Part shown: positions 6,696 through 15,853 of the stretch, piece by piece | Layout of the letters: every line of letters begins with the position of its first letter | Numbering within the stretch: position 1 is the first letter of the stretch | From: Oscillospiraceae bacterium | Lineage (GTDB): Bacteria > Bacillota > Clostridia > Oscillospirales > Oscillospiraceae | DNA: 33,640 nt | Assembly (NCBI GenBank): GCA_015067665.1 | Contig: SVLZ01000018.1 | Coordinates: forward strand, 1-33,640 | Reading direction: 5' to 3' | The notes under the pieces: generated by a model | What the model was told of the DNA's origin: nothing | The model's database searches: none | What the model saw: only the letters and a program-made list of their open reading frames with translations | Translations under genes and position numbers: made by a program

Positions 6696-8705
6696 TCAAT
6701 GTGTACGGAAATCCAACGCGCCCAAGGGATATTTTTCTTCTACCAGCCGGTTGATTTCCGCTTCCTCTGTAAGCCCCGTTTCTTCGGCAATAATATGGCT
6801 ATAGAGTACCCGCCACACATCGGAAATTGCGGTATCACCCTCTTTAATATCGGGCATCACAAGTCGCTCATTGAGATAAGCCGTTGCTTCTTTGTATTTT
6901 CCCTGCTTCATATAGGCAATGGCTGTGTTAAATTGCAGCCGTCCATCCTTTTGGAATTTTTCCGGCAGGCTATTGTAAAGGGCGATCCATTGCTCGCTCT
7001 CCCCTGCCGCCAGCAGCACCATCGCTGTCTCCAGCAAAATGCCGCGGCAGGTCGGGTTCAGGCGCACCGCAATGCGGATGTATTCTGCTGCCTTTTCCAT
7101 ATTGCCGTACTCATTTTTCCAGAGCATCGCCAAGTTTCTTGCTGCCCAAGGGTTTTCCTTACAAGCAAAGGACTTTTCCATAAGGGTACGGGCCGATTCC
7201 ACGTTGCCGGCCGCATACTCCATAAGACCTAAATGCATATACGCATACCAATGGCGGTTTTCTTTCCGCTCCATAGCCTTATGAAGCCGCAGGCGCCACT
7301 TTTCGTCCACAAGATAACCCTTAGGCTCCTGCGAAACAGGTGCTTCCGGGAAGATTCCTTGCCGCAGCAGCGAAACCCATTCCTGCTGGGCTTCTGTCAG
7401 CGCATCTTCCGGGAATTGGCAGAAATTCGACAGTGTCAGATCCCCATCCTGCTGACGGATCAGCGCTTCCAGCGTTCCCCAGCCGGAACCGTATAGCAGC
7501 ATCTCTTCCGGGGCGGCCTCCATTTTTTGCAGCGCTCCCAGCTCTTTTTCCATGCCGGCGGGGAAATGGGCATCCAGCCCGTTTTCCACAGACTGTCTTG
7601 CCGCCTGCCACGTACCGTGGGCTTGCGGTGCATTGACTGCACCGTAACCCTCCACCCAGCTCCAGACCTCGTCCTTAGGCATTGGAATGTGCTCCAACTG
7701 GGTATAAGCAAGACCTGCCTGAATCTCCACATAGCCCTCGTTGGTGCCATCGGAGAGATAGCGGTTCCAGTTCTTACCGCCGGCACCATCGCCCCAAACA
7801 AAGAGCTTGCGGCCCTTAAGCTGGGCAGTGGAGCATTGCAGCAGACCGTAGCCCTTTGCATCCACAGCGGCGATCCACTTGCGCTGCTCTTTGGGCACCT
7901 TGAAGAAGAAATCCAAGGAGCGAGGCACCTGCACAGGATAGCTGATGTCTCCGCCAAAGGCCTGCGGTACGTTCTTTACGGAATCGAGAATATAGTGGTC
8001 GTTTCCAAAGTAATTGATAAACATCTCGTCAGCAGGGACGATGACACGGGTCTGCCGTGTTTGGGGCACGGCGATATTGGACCACCAGTACATCCAAATG
8101 TCCTTTCCCGTCCGATTTTCAATACAGGGACGGATATAGAGCATTTTGGAATCTGTAGGAAGCCAAATATCCATACTGTATGCAACGCCCCGGATCCGCT
8201 CGTATTCATAAAGGCGCACACCTTCGCTGCCGTCTGCCATTCGCAGCTTTTGGGCAAAGAGGGGCGAGCAGGTCAAGGGATTATGTCCCTTAATGGACAC
8301 GTTAAATTCCACGCCGCCGCTGAACCAAGCGTTTCGCAGAGCCAAATTGCCCGGCTGGAAAACGGGATTGCGGTAAAGCAGCTCTCTGTCTGTTTCCTTA
8401 TCGATGAGCGACCACAGTCTGCCGCCCAATTGGGGAAGAAAAACCGCCTTTAAGTACTTATTTTCCACGATAACCGCCTGATAAGCTTTCTCCTTGCGGT
8501 TACGGTCATAGCTGTCCTGCACAGTATAGGGCAGCAAGGTGTTGATCATACCCGTACCGATTCGCTGTTTTTCCTCCGGTGTCACCGCGTCTGTGGTCTC
8601 GATCTGGGCATGGATATAGGTATTGTTTTTAATATCCGGCAAGGGATTGTCTCTTCCCAATTCCACAGAGGGAATGACGTAATCTTGCAAATAGACTTTT
8701 GACAT
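6696..8705 (-). CDS. DUF5107 protein with C-terminal TPRs
   Basis: The N-terminal half (about 40-350) fits DUF5107, a galactose-mutarotase-like beta-sandwich: LPQLGGRLWSLID at 90-102 and WFSGGVEFN at 127-135, then MYWWSNIAVPQ. The C-terminal part (about 470-640) is a string of TPR-like helices (YMHLGLMEYAAGNVESA, NMEKAAEYIRIAVRLNP, FNTAIAYMKQGKYKEA). DUF5107-TPR proteins are recurrent in carbohydrate loci of Firmicutes and Actinobacteria, but I know no firmly established reaction. The GGxEFN and mutarotase-like motifs suggest sugar binding or hydrolysis. There is no export signal. An AGGAG lies 6 bases before the ATG. It is 21 bases downstream of the GH127 gene and 18 bases upstream of the DUF6067-like gene. 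Confidence 0.75.
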   Translation of the reverse strand: MSKVYLQDYVIPSVELGRDNPLPDIKNNTYIHAQIETTDAVTPEEKQRIGTGMINTLLPYTVQDSYDRNRKEKAYQAVIVENKYLKAVFLPQLGGRLWSLIDKETDRELLYRNPVFQPGNLALRNAWFSGGVEFNVSIKGHNPLTCSPLFAQKLRMADGSEGVRLYEYERIRGVAYSMDIWLPTDSKMLYIRPCIENRTGKDIWMYWWSNIAVPQTRQTRVIVPADEMFINYFGNDHYILDSVKNVPQAFGGDISYPVQVPRSLDFFFKVPKEQRKWIAAVDAKGYGLLQCSTAQLKGRKLFVWGDGAGGKNWNRYLSDGTNEGYVEIQAGLAYTQLEHIPMPKDEVWSWVEGYGAVNAPQAHGTWQAARQSVENGLDAHFPAGMEKELGALQKMEAAPEEMLLYGSGWGTLEALIRQQDGDLTLSNFCQFPEDALTEAQQEWVSLLRQGIFPEAPVSQEPKGYLVDEKWRLRLHKAMERKENRHWYAYMHLGLMEYAAGNVESARTLMEKSFACKENPWAARNLAMLWKNEYGNMEKAAEYIRIAVRLNPTCRGILLETAMVLLAAGESEQWIALYNSLPEKFQKDGRLQFNTAIAYMKQGKYKEATAYLNERLVMPDIKEGDTAISDVWRVLYSHIIAEETGLTEEAEINRLVEEKYPLGALDFRTH

Positions 8706-8726
8706 AATGAACTCCTGTATTCCTCG

Positions 8727-10562
8727 TTATGCGTAGGTGTCGTAGAGCTTATGACCGATCCGGGCTTCCAGCTCTTGCAGCGGGCGCATATTCTCCTGCC
8801 GCAGCCATACTGCCATTGTCGCATCGCCTTCCCGGTTACACCAAGTATAGTAAGGAATCAGGCAGAAGGTACTGCCGTCGGATGCCTTACCGTAGACCTT
8901 GTTGTCTAAAAGATGTAAACCCGGGTTTTCTGCGATCTCAATGTCTACATTGCCACCATTGTCGATGCCCTCTGCACACATCACATAAGGTCCGTACATA
9001 ACAGCGGTCCTGCCCCGGTCCTCCTCCACCTTGGGATTTGCATAGACCCGGCGCAAAACATAGTCATAAGAAACCGTAATGGGCGCATCCTCACTCCAAA
9101 CGCCGTCCATGACCGCATAGCCCTTTTCCACACGGTAGGAGAGCTTTTCGCCGCACTGCAGCAGGGAGAAATTCTCCACATATTCGGGAATCCGGATTTT
9201 GACGGTGAGTCTTTCACCCTTGGAATCTACAACGATCTCTCTTCCCTTTTGGCAGACGGTGAAGCGGTCATTTTCATATCGGCTGCCGATATGCAGATTT
9301 ATATTGACTGCACCATCGTCATAGGAATAAATAAAGCTATTAAGCGCAGAGAACAGCTTCAGCAGCATAGGTGGGCAACAAGGACAGCCATGCCACTCCC
9401 AACGGCGCAGCGTACCGTCGCTCTGCAAGGGATTTTGATAGAAGAAATGGCGGAAATCCTCGCCGACGGCGGAAAGGATATTATTATAGAGAGAGCGTTC
9501 AAAGTAATCAAAGTACTTACTGTCCTGATAAACGAGATTCATCTCTGTATTCCAAAACGCAAGGCCGATGCCTGCACAGGTCTCCAAGTATGCCTTATTG
9601 GGCAGGTAGTAGTCCACATCAAAGCCCTCAATGTCATACCGGGCGCCGATACCGCCGCTGAGATGGAGCTTTCTGTTTACCATATTGTCCCAGAGCTTAT
9701 CCAGCGCTTGGAAATAATCCTGTCTGCCTGTCTCTTGGGCAACCACCGTTGCGCCAAGGTAGCACAGCATTGCGCGGACAGAGTGTCCCATAACCTCGTC
9801 CTGTTCCGCAAAGGTAATATGGTCCTGATTGTATTCGGGCTTGAATCTTTTTGCCATAAAGCGACCCCGGTGGTCACCTCGTGCCTCATACCAGAACTCT
9901 GCCATCCGGAGATATTCTTCGTGACGGACATTGTTTTCTGCCGCAAAGGATGCCAACGATTTGTCATCCCGGAACAGGCGGTACAGCTTTACAAAGGCCT
10001 CCTCGGGCAGAGAGTGGCCGGGGATAATATTTTTCTTGGGTGCCGGACCGATCATATCGCAGATGAGGTTGGCACTCCGCACGGCAGTACCCAGAAGCGT
10101 TGTTTTGCCGGTAGCCAAATAGTGGCTGACGGCAGCCTCGATCAGGGTGCCGTGGTCATAAAGATCGTGCTGCTCCACAATGTCACCGTCATTATCGCCC
10201 CAAATCTTATCCGGGTAGTTTTGGGTGGTCATTGTGCAAAGGAAACCGTCGTTTTTATCGGCTGCTGCATTCAAAATTTCGATAGACTTGTCAATGTAAG
10301 CCTCCAGCAAAGGATCACGGTCTGCCGCCAAAAAGTCACAAGCGCCTCGCAGGGACTCCATAAAAAGACCGTCGGAGAAAGGAGGGCCGATATGCTTCTG
10401 ACCGTCCTCGTTGATGACCGACAGGAAATTCTGTACGTAGCCGATCTCTTCAAATTTCTTAAAAACATAGGGCAGCATCTTATGGCGCACGTTATCAAGA
10501 TAAGGCGTCCAAAAACTGTCCTGGACAACAACCGTTCCCACTTTCGGATATTTTTGATACAT
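8727..10562 (-). CDS. GH127-family glycosidase (beta-L-arabinofuranosidase type)
   Basis: The 611-residue protein shows the GH127 zinc-thiolate site. LETC gives Glu327 and Cys329, HGCPCCPP (391-398) gives Cys395 and Cys396, and Glu312 aligns with the acid/base Glu322 of Bifidobacterium HypBA1, with one residue fewer between it and the ETC motif. The fold is an (alpha/alpha)6 barrel followed by beta domains. Characterised members remove beta-L-arabinofuranose; one Bacteroides RG-II member removes aceric acid, so the sugar cannot be fixed here. There is no signal peptide, so it should act in the cytoplasm. An excellent TTAGGAGG lies before the ATG, and the gene starts 15 bases after the GH106-like stop. 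Confidence 0.88.
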   Translation of the reverse strand: MYQKYPKVGTVVVQDSFWTPYLDNVRHKMLPYVFKKFEEIGYVQNFLSVINEDGQKHIGPPFSDGLFMESLRGACDFLAADRDPLLEAYIDKSIEILNAAADKNDGFLCTMTTQNYPDKIWGDNDGDIVEQHDLYDHGTLIEAAVSHYLATGKTTLLGTAVRSANLICDMIGPAPKKNIIPGHSLPEEAFVKLYRLFRDDKSLASFAAENNVRHEEYLRMAEFWYEARGDHRGRFMAKRFKPEYNQDHITFAEQDEVMGHSVRAMLCYLGATVVAQETGRQDYFQALDKLWDNMVNRKLHLSGGIGARYDIEGFDVDYYLPNKAYLETCAGIGLAFWNTEMNLVYQDSKYFDYFERSLYNNILSAVGEDFRHFFYQNPLQSDGTLRRWEWHGCPCCPPMLLKLFSALNSFIYSYDDGAVNINLHIGSRYENDRFTVCQKGREIVVDSKGERLTVKIRIPEYVENFSLLQCGEKLSYRVEKGYAVMDGVWSEDAPITVSYDYVLRRVYANPKVEEDRGRTAVMYGPYVMCAEGIDNGGNVDIEIAENPGLHLLDNKVYGKASDGSTFCLIPYYTWCNREGDATMAVWLRQENMRPLQELEARIGHKLYDTYA

Positions 10563-10577
10563 AAAATGACCTCCTAA

Positions 10578-13430
10578 TTAAAGACTGTAAAATGGCTTCA
10601 GATCATAACCCGTGTGATATTCCGGGCTTTCCTTCCCCTGCCAGGTTCCAAAGAACTGGAAGCTGTGGGGTGTGACGGTTTTTGTTTTGCTGCCTACAAA
10701 GTGGTGAGGGCCAAGGAGATTGCGGTTGCTGTTCCAAAAACGCACCTGCACCTCGTTCTCTCCTGCCTTGGCAGCGCCGGAAACATCTATTTCCTTTTCA
10801 AACAGCAGCTTTCCAAGATTTACGCCGTTGACGGTCACCTCTGCCATCAGGTATTCTCCGGGCAGCTGCAGGTTTATATTCTCTCCCGGGAAAGACACCC
10901 TCTGTGTCAGCACCACTTCGCCTGCAAGGAAGGGGAAGCCCTCCAAGCTAAAATTAGACACCTGCCGTGGCACCGCGCCAATGTAAAAGGCATCTGCTTC
11001 TACAAAGCCCGGCTCTGTAGCCCGATAGCCCGTCTCTGTATACACACCGAACTGCCCGGTAAGGATGATCGGCTGTAATTCCGAATCGTAGACGATGCTG
11101 TTTCGCAGCGTTTCTGTTACGTTTTCTCCAAACAGGGCGAAATAGACATTTTCTCCTTCGAACCAATCCCGCTGTACGGTATATTCGTTTCGTCCTTTTT
11201 GCACCAAAGCAGTTATGTCATAAACACTGACGCAGCCATCCTCTATGCAGATCGGTTCCTTTAGTGGCTTGCCGTTGAGCATAACACAATTTTCGTGCTC
11301 CGCCTCTGTTTTCAGCAAAATTTGCGTCGGCAGTTCCTGTATTTCAAATGCATATTTTAGATAAAGCTTTCCCTCATAGCGATCCTGCAGCAGCTTTTGA
11401 AACAGCGCCGGGATAGGCCAAGGCTGAGAGAACGATTCTCCATCTGTGGAGAACTGAACCGTATCCACGGGCAATGCATTTTCTTTGAAGGAAATTTCCG
11501 CGTTTTGGAAGCGCATCTCAAAATTCTGTAACACCTGCTTTGGCTCTACCGCCTCTTCGTCCGGGAATAGGAGCGCATCCTCCCCCGGTGCCAAATGGAC
11601 AGTAAGAGGCACCCGGGCAGCAGACAGATCCCGCAGATCCACCTTAATAAAGGATCGGATAGCCGGACCGAAATCAAAGGTTTGGCTGTAGCCCGCTTTA
11701 TCGGATGCGTTGATGGCATACAGATACTGCTGTCCGTCCATTTTGCGGCAAGTAGAATAAATGCCCTCGCTGGGCGTTACCCGATACGCCTGAGAAGACA
11801 CCATATCCTCCAAGGTGCAGTTACTGTGCAGGTAGGAATAATCGAAAGGCTGACCCTCTAAGAGGGTAGGCTTTTCGTCCAGCAGCAGAAGCTTGCCGCC
11901 CTGCGCAACGAACCGGCGCACCAGCTTCTCGGTGGAGGCATCCATATTGCATATTTTCGGAATGACCAAATACGTGTAGCTGCATTTGCCGCAGCCGATG
12001 GTATTACCATCCACAAAGCCGTGCTCTCCAAGTAGGGTCTCATCCAAATGATGGAAGGCAATTCCGTGGCTTTTCAGCCATTTATTGGCATCAAAAAAGG
12101 CTTTTTCCAGCGTCTGCATCTCTTCTCCGCCCTGCTGCTGGGGTTCGTAGCAAAGATAAGCGCTGCGGATGGGGTGCAAAAGGGCAACCTTTACCTGCTC
12201 CTCACCCTCGCCCAACAGATAGCCCAGTCGGGCAAAGTAAGTATTAAAATCCCGGAATCCCTCTTTGATCCAAGGATTCATATCCAAATAGTGGGCAGGA
12301 TATTCGTATTTTCGGCTTCCCCGTTCGGAATAGGGAATCATATGGTAACACAGTAGATTCACACCGTTTACATACTGGAAGCCGGCGATCCTTCTCAGCT
12401 GCGCGGGAGTCACATCCCAGCCACAGCAGGCAAAGCTCTCGGAAATCAGCTGTTTTCTGCCCATTTGGGCAACCACGCTGGCGCATTGGGTGATAGACAT
12501 AGAGTCCTCGGTCCCCTTCCCCAGCCAGTCGATGCCGGGAATATGCGCAAATTCGTACATCGGCATCACACCGGCATTGCTTCGCATCTGCAGGGACAGA
12601 CCGTTTTCCCCCATAAAATGCCCGGTGAAAAACATTCCGTTTTCCTCGCACCAGTGATACAGCCTTTTGGCAAAGTGGGTTTGCATCAGCTTTTGCATAC
12701 CCTTCCAGTAGCGGTAACGGAAGACCCGATAGCCCTCCTGCCGGGTAAAGAGCAGACCCAAAGAGTCCAAAATATCCTCCCCGTATTCTTCCCGGAAATA
12801 GGCTGCCATTTGGTCTGTATAGGCAGTTTTTGGGAAGTAATACTGGGGTTCGTCTGTAAAGAAGCCGCGAATTTGGGAAGAAAAAGCCTCGCCAAAGCGT
12901 CGCTTATAAGCCTTATGTGTGTGGTGAAGGAAGGAATCCACCGCATCAGGGTTTAATATATCCGCTGTAGATACTGCCCGATGAATATAGAGATTCAGAT
13001 ACCGGTCGTGTGTATCCTCCTCGGTCCGCACCAGCTTTCCGTCCTGCACAATGTAGTGGACGCTGGCATTTGGGTCAAATGCGCCCCAAACGGCAGTAAG
13101 AAAACGGTCACGGTGCGCTTCGTTTGCAAGAACCTTACCGCCGGCAAAGCCGCTGGGCCAGCCGTTTTCGTCGTAGATCCAAGCCTGCATTCCCCTTTTT
13201 TGGGCTTCTTCTGCGCAAAATTCTACGCAGTCCATCCATTCTTCGGACAGATACTCTGTTAAGAGTCCTGCTCTGGCATGGACAAAGAAGCCGCCGATAG
13301 CATCTCTGTCCATAAGCCCGATTTGCTTCGCCAGTTCCTCTTTCTCAAGCCGATCGTTCCAAACCCAAAAAGGAACAGGCCGGTAAGATAAATAAGTTTC
13401 GCCTTCAAAATACTTGTTTAGCTTTTGCAT
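10578..13430 (-). CDS. GH106-like alpha-L-rhamnosidase
   Basis: The 950-residue protein opens with the typical pattern of Glyco_hydro_106 proteins: PVPFWVWND (18-26), IGGFFVHARAGLLTEYL (45-61) and WIYDENGWPSGFAGG (84-98). Later come FFTDEPQYY (190-198, candidate Glu194) and LISESFACCGWD (328-339, candidate Glu331). The C-terminal third contains jelly-roll stretches, including LPGEYLMAEVTVNGVNLG. The family is a TIM-barrel group including alpha-L-rhamnosidases acting on pectic side chains; many members are uncharacterised, so the exact sugar is inferred. There is no export signal. It starts 9 bases after the stop of the 501-aa gene, with AGGTG as ribosome binding site. Confidence 0.8.
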   Translation of the reverse strand: MQKLNKYFEGETYLSYRPVPFWVWNDRLEKEELAKQIGLMDRDAIGGFFVHARAGLLTEYLSEEWMDCVEFCAEEAQKRGMQAWIYDENGWPSGFAGGKVLANEAHRDRFLTAVWGAFDPNASVHYIVQDGKLVRTEEDTHDRYLNLYIHRAVSTADILNPDAVDSFLHHTHKAYKRRFGEAFSSQIRGFFTDEPQYYFPKTAYTDQMAAYFREEYGEDILDSLGLLFTRQEGYRVFRYRYWKGMQKLMQTHFAKRLYHWCEENGMFFTGHFMGENGLSLQMRSNAGVMPMYEFAHIPGIDWLGKGTEDSMSITQCASVVAQMGRKQLISESFACCGWDVTPAQLRRIAGFQYVNGVNLLCYHMIPYSERGSRKYEYPAHYLDMNPWIKEGFRDFNTYFARLGYLLGEGEEQVKVALLHPIRSAYLCYEPQQQGGEEMQTLEKAFFDANKWLKSHGIAFHHLDETLLGEHGFVDGNTIGCGKCSYTYLVIPKICNMDASTEKLVRRFVAQGGKLLLLDEKPTLLEGQPFDYSYLHSNCTLEDMVSSQAYRVTPSEGIYSTCRKMDGQQYLYAINASDKAGYSQTFDFGPAIRSFIKVDLRDLSAARVPLTVHLAPGEDALLFPDEEAVEPKQVLQNFEMRFQNAEISFKENALPVDTVQFSTDGESFSQPWPIPALFQKLLQDRYEGKLYLKYAFEIQELPTQILLKTEAEHENCVMLNGKPLKEPICIEDGCVSVYDITALVQKGRNEYTVQRDWFEGENVYFALFGENVTETLRNSIVYDSELQPIILTGQFGVYTETGYRATEPGFVEADAFYIGAVPRQVSNFSLEGFPFLAGEVVLTQRVSFPGENINLQLPGEYLMAEVTVNGVNLGKLLFEKEIDVSGAAKAGENEVQVRFWNSNRNLLGPHHFVGSKTKTVTPHSFQFFGTWQGKESPEYHTGYDLKPFYSL

Positions 13431-13439
13431 ACGAACACC

Positions 13440-14945
13440 TTACTCTGTTTCAATAATAAAGGTCATTTTTTCTGCTGTGGGGCAGATTCTTATATGAGAA
13501 TCTATCTTCTGCACGTTGCCACCGCGCACACGCAGATAGTAGTGTCTTCCCCGGTACTTATAATCGATGGCATCGGTGGAAACGGTAATTTCCGCCTTTG
13601 CTTCTCCGGGATAAAATTCTGCGGTGCAGCCGTAGATCTCCATACGATTCTCAGAAAATACCACCTGCTTGTGGCCCCAAAAAGCCTTTAGCTGGGTATC
13701 CGATACCTTTTCTACCGAGAAAGGCTCTCCGTCGGTATCCAAATACATTCCGCATTTTTCCGCTTCCTTGCCCCAGATCACCGTATCCACCACCGGCTGG
13801 TTTTCATAGGCCGCATCAAAAGTCGTGCATTTTTCCCGGATGTACCGATCCTCTGCCATTTCGTCAAAGGCATAGATAGCGCGGAAGAAAATCCTTTCAT
13901 TGTGGCGGAACAAGTTTGCGGTATAAAAGCGGCTGTCATAGTACACAGACTGGATATCCTCTGTGTCCCAGTTGTCCAATGCCGTCACTGCAGTGGCGGG
14001 GGTATACTCCGGATATTGCTTTTTGAACCAATCACCGGTATCGCCCATTTTCATAAAGGTAACACCGGACAGCTTTTTCGCCTTTTCGATTTGTTCTTCG
14101 ATATAGGCAACCAAATTGCGCTCTTGGGCACCAAAAGTATTTTCCTGACCGATCTGGGAATAAGAAAAGCCCAGATCTTCATTTTCGTAGTAGGTCTTAT
14201 ACAGCCAGTCCATCACATTGGGGTGCGGGCCGACCCAAACCGCTTCCATGGTATAGCAGGCCATTTTATGCTCGCAATTTTGGGAAATGTACTTATCCTG
14301 ATCGTAATTATGGATGGGATCCGGGCCTAAAAGCCGGAAAACCGGCACATTCACCTGCATTTCATCTGTTTTTGCAGGGGTAAACATATTCTTCTTGGAG
14401 GGGTAATAAGCCTGATTAAAGTAGCCACCGATCATGGTATAGGCATCGGTGCTGACCTGATCCCGACAAACAGCGATGGCGCTGATATTATACTTTTCGG
14501 TCAAGTAATTGACGGTGTGGGTATCGATGGTCCAGCTTGCCACAGTTCGGGGATAGAAGCCATAGACCTCCCTAAACTTACGCATCGCCTCATCGACGAG
14601 CATTTCCCGCTCCTCTACGGAATAACCCATAGAAAAACCGGGGATGATGTGCCAGTCCCATTTCCAGCCTTTTTCACTTTTGTATGGCAGACCCACCGCA
14701 TCGGTCATCTCCCGGACGATCTCAAACCAAAGGCCAAGCTCTGTTTTATCCGTAGCACCATTCTTAAAAAGATCCACATATTTTTGATCGCACAGCGTAT
14801 CGTACTGGAGCAAAAAGGTATGGTCGACATCCATACGCTTCACCATTTCCAGCTGTGCCTTTGCCGTGGGGTACAGCATTTCGTCAATGACGGGGTTTCG
14901 GGGGTCACACTGGCGGATAAAATTCATTACATTGATTACTTTCAT
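13440..14945 (-). CDS. Uncharacterised carbohydrate-active protein (possible deacetylase/GH57-like barrel)
   Basis: I do not firmly recognise this 501-residue protein. Its N-terminal 220 residues read like a metal-dependent or (beta/alpha)7-type barrel: DHTFLLQYDTLCD (41-53), LGLWFEIVREM (70-80), GWKWDWHIIPGFSMGY (93-108), FREVYGFYPRTVASWTIDTH (124-143), and NISAIAVCRDQ (153-163). The sequence FGFYP..ASW.ID....YL...Y resembles polysaccharide-deacetylase or GH57-like barrels, but the standard NodB TFDDG is absent. The last 130 residues look like a beta-sandwich ending TFIIETE. There is no signal peptide. It lies 17 bases after the SASA esterase and 9 bases before the GH106-like gene, so it should process the same imported oligosaccharide. 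Confidence 0.55.
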   Translation of the reverse strand: MKVINVMNFIRQCDPRNPVIDEMLYPTAKAQLEMVKRMDVDHTFLLQYDTLCDQKYVDLFKNGATDKTELGLWFEIVREMTDAVGLPYKSEKGWKWDWHIIPGFSMGYSVEEREMLVDEAMRKFREVYGFYPRTVASWTIDTHTVNYLTEKYNISAIAVCRDQVSTDAYTMIGGYFNQAYYPSKKNMFTPAKTDEMQVNVPVFRLLGPDPIHNYDQDKYISQNCEHKMACYTMEAVWVGPHPNVMDWLYKTYYENEDLGFSYSQIGQENTFGAQERNLVAYIEEQIEKAKKLSGVTFMKMGDTGDWFKKQYPEYTPATAVTALDNWDTEDIQSVYYDSRFYTANLFRHNERIFFRAIYAFDEMAEDRYIREKCTTFDAAYENQPVVDTVIWGKEAEKCGMYLDTDGEPFSVEKVSDTQLKAFWGHKQVVFSENRMEIYGCTAEFYPGEAKAEITVSTDAIDYKYRGRHYYLRVRGGNVQKIDSHIRICPTAEKMTFIIETE

Positions 14946-14962
14946 AACGTTACCTCCGTCGG

Positions 14963-15841
14963 TTACAGAAAAGAAGCGCGCACTTCCTCAAAAAAGCGTT
15001 CCGCAAACCACTGCTGGGTCTTGCCGAGATAATGGCCATTGTCCCGGAAGAAAATGCCGTAGTTGGGATGCGCTATATCAAAGTAGGGACACTCCTCTGC
15101 TTTGACAAAGGTGCTCTTCGGGAATCGGCGGCACTGCCGTTCCAGCACAGCGTTGATCACAGGGATGCCCTCATCGGTGATGTTCTGCACCTTGCAGAAG
15201 CGGTCCATATATATTTTGTACAGATACAGAGGACTGTCTTTTCCGATAACCTCCATCATCGTATCAAAAAAGCGGTCGTAGATCTCCAAAAGCCCGGGGT
15301 TATCATAGCCGCCCTCGCGGGTATCCTGCTCCGAGCCAAGCCAGTGCCAGCCGAGAACGATTGGGTCTTTGCCCATTTTTCGCAGGTTTTCCAGCGCAAG
15401 GCGATTGACCTGCAGTGCCCAAGGATGCAGCGAAATATCCGCCTCTCCCAGCTTGCCGGGAATCATAACCTTTTCCTTTTGGGGATTCCACATACCGTCA
15501 CCAATGCCACGGCCATTGATAATGCCCTCACCGCCTATGGAGATCTGCACGATGTATAAGTCGGGCAGCTCAACACCGCTGTCAATGGCATTTTGCCAAA
15601 GCCTTGCAAAAAAGTAAGCAAAGGAGGCGGTATGATCCTGCATTTCACCTAAGTTCTTCCCTGCTCCGGTAAAGCCACTCCAAACTACATCCGTAATATC
15701 AAAGGATTGGTTGGGATCACGGTCTAAGGAAAACACATTTTGCAGGGGCTCCGTAATTCTCTCTTCTTCCTCTAAAAATTGAATGTGGGCGTGGGCGTTG
15801 GACTGCCCGCTGATAAACAGCACTGCCGCCTTATTTTTCAT
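14963..15841 (-). CDS. SASA-type carbohydrate esterase
   Basis: The 292-residue protein has the block I motif FISGQSNA (9-16, nucleophile Ser14) of SASA/CE6-like acetylesterases, VQISIGGEG as the oxyanion segment, the internal HWLGSEQDT that stands where the family has its W.QGESD block, and DNGHYLG near the C-terminus with the likely catalytic His270. These enzymes remove O-acetyl groups from sugars. It has no export signal and should de-esterify imported oligosaccharides. It follows the SGNH esterase gene by 12 bases. Together with that enzyme and the surface SGNH domain it makes three esterases in one operon. Confidence 0.8.
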   Translation of the reverse strand: MKNKAAVLFISGQSNAHAHIQFLEEEERITEPLQNVFSLDRDPNQSFDITDVVWSGFTGAGKNLGEMQDHTASFAYFFARLWQNAIDSGVELPDLYIVQISIGGEGIINGRGIGDGMWNPQKEKVMIPGKLGEADISLHPWALQVNRLALENLRKMGKDPIVLGWHWLGSEQDTREGGYDNPGLLEIYDRFFDTMMEVIGKDSPLYLYKIYMDRFCKVQNITDEGIPVINAVLERQCRRFPKSTFVKAEECPYFDIAHPNYGIFFRDNGHYLGKTQQWFAERFFEEVRASFL

Positions 15842-15853
15842 ATTTTTCCCTCT

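Noticed and set aside
9249-10577. 442-codon plus-strand frame
   Set aside because: It is antisense to the GH127 gene, which has all metal-site residues.
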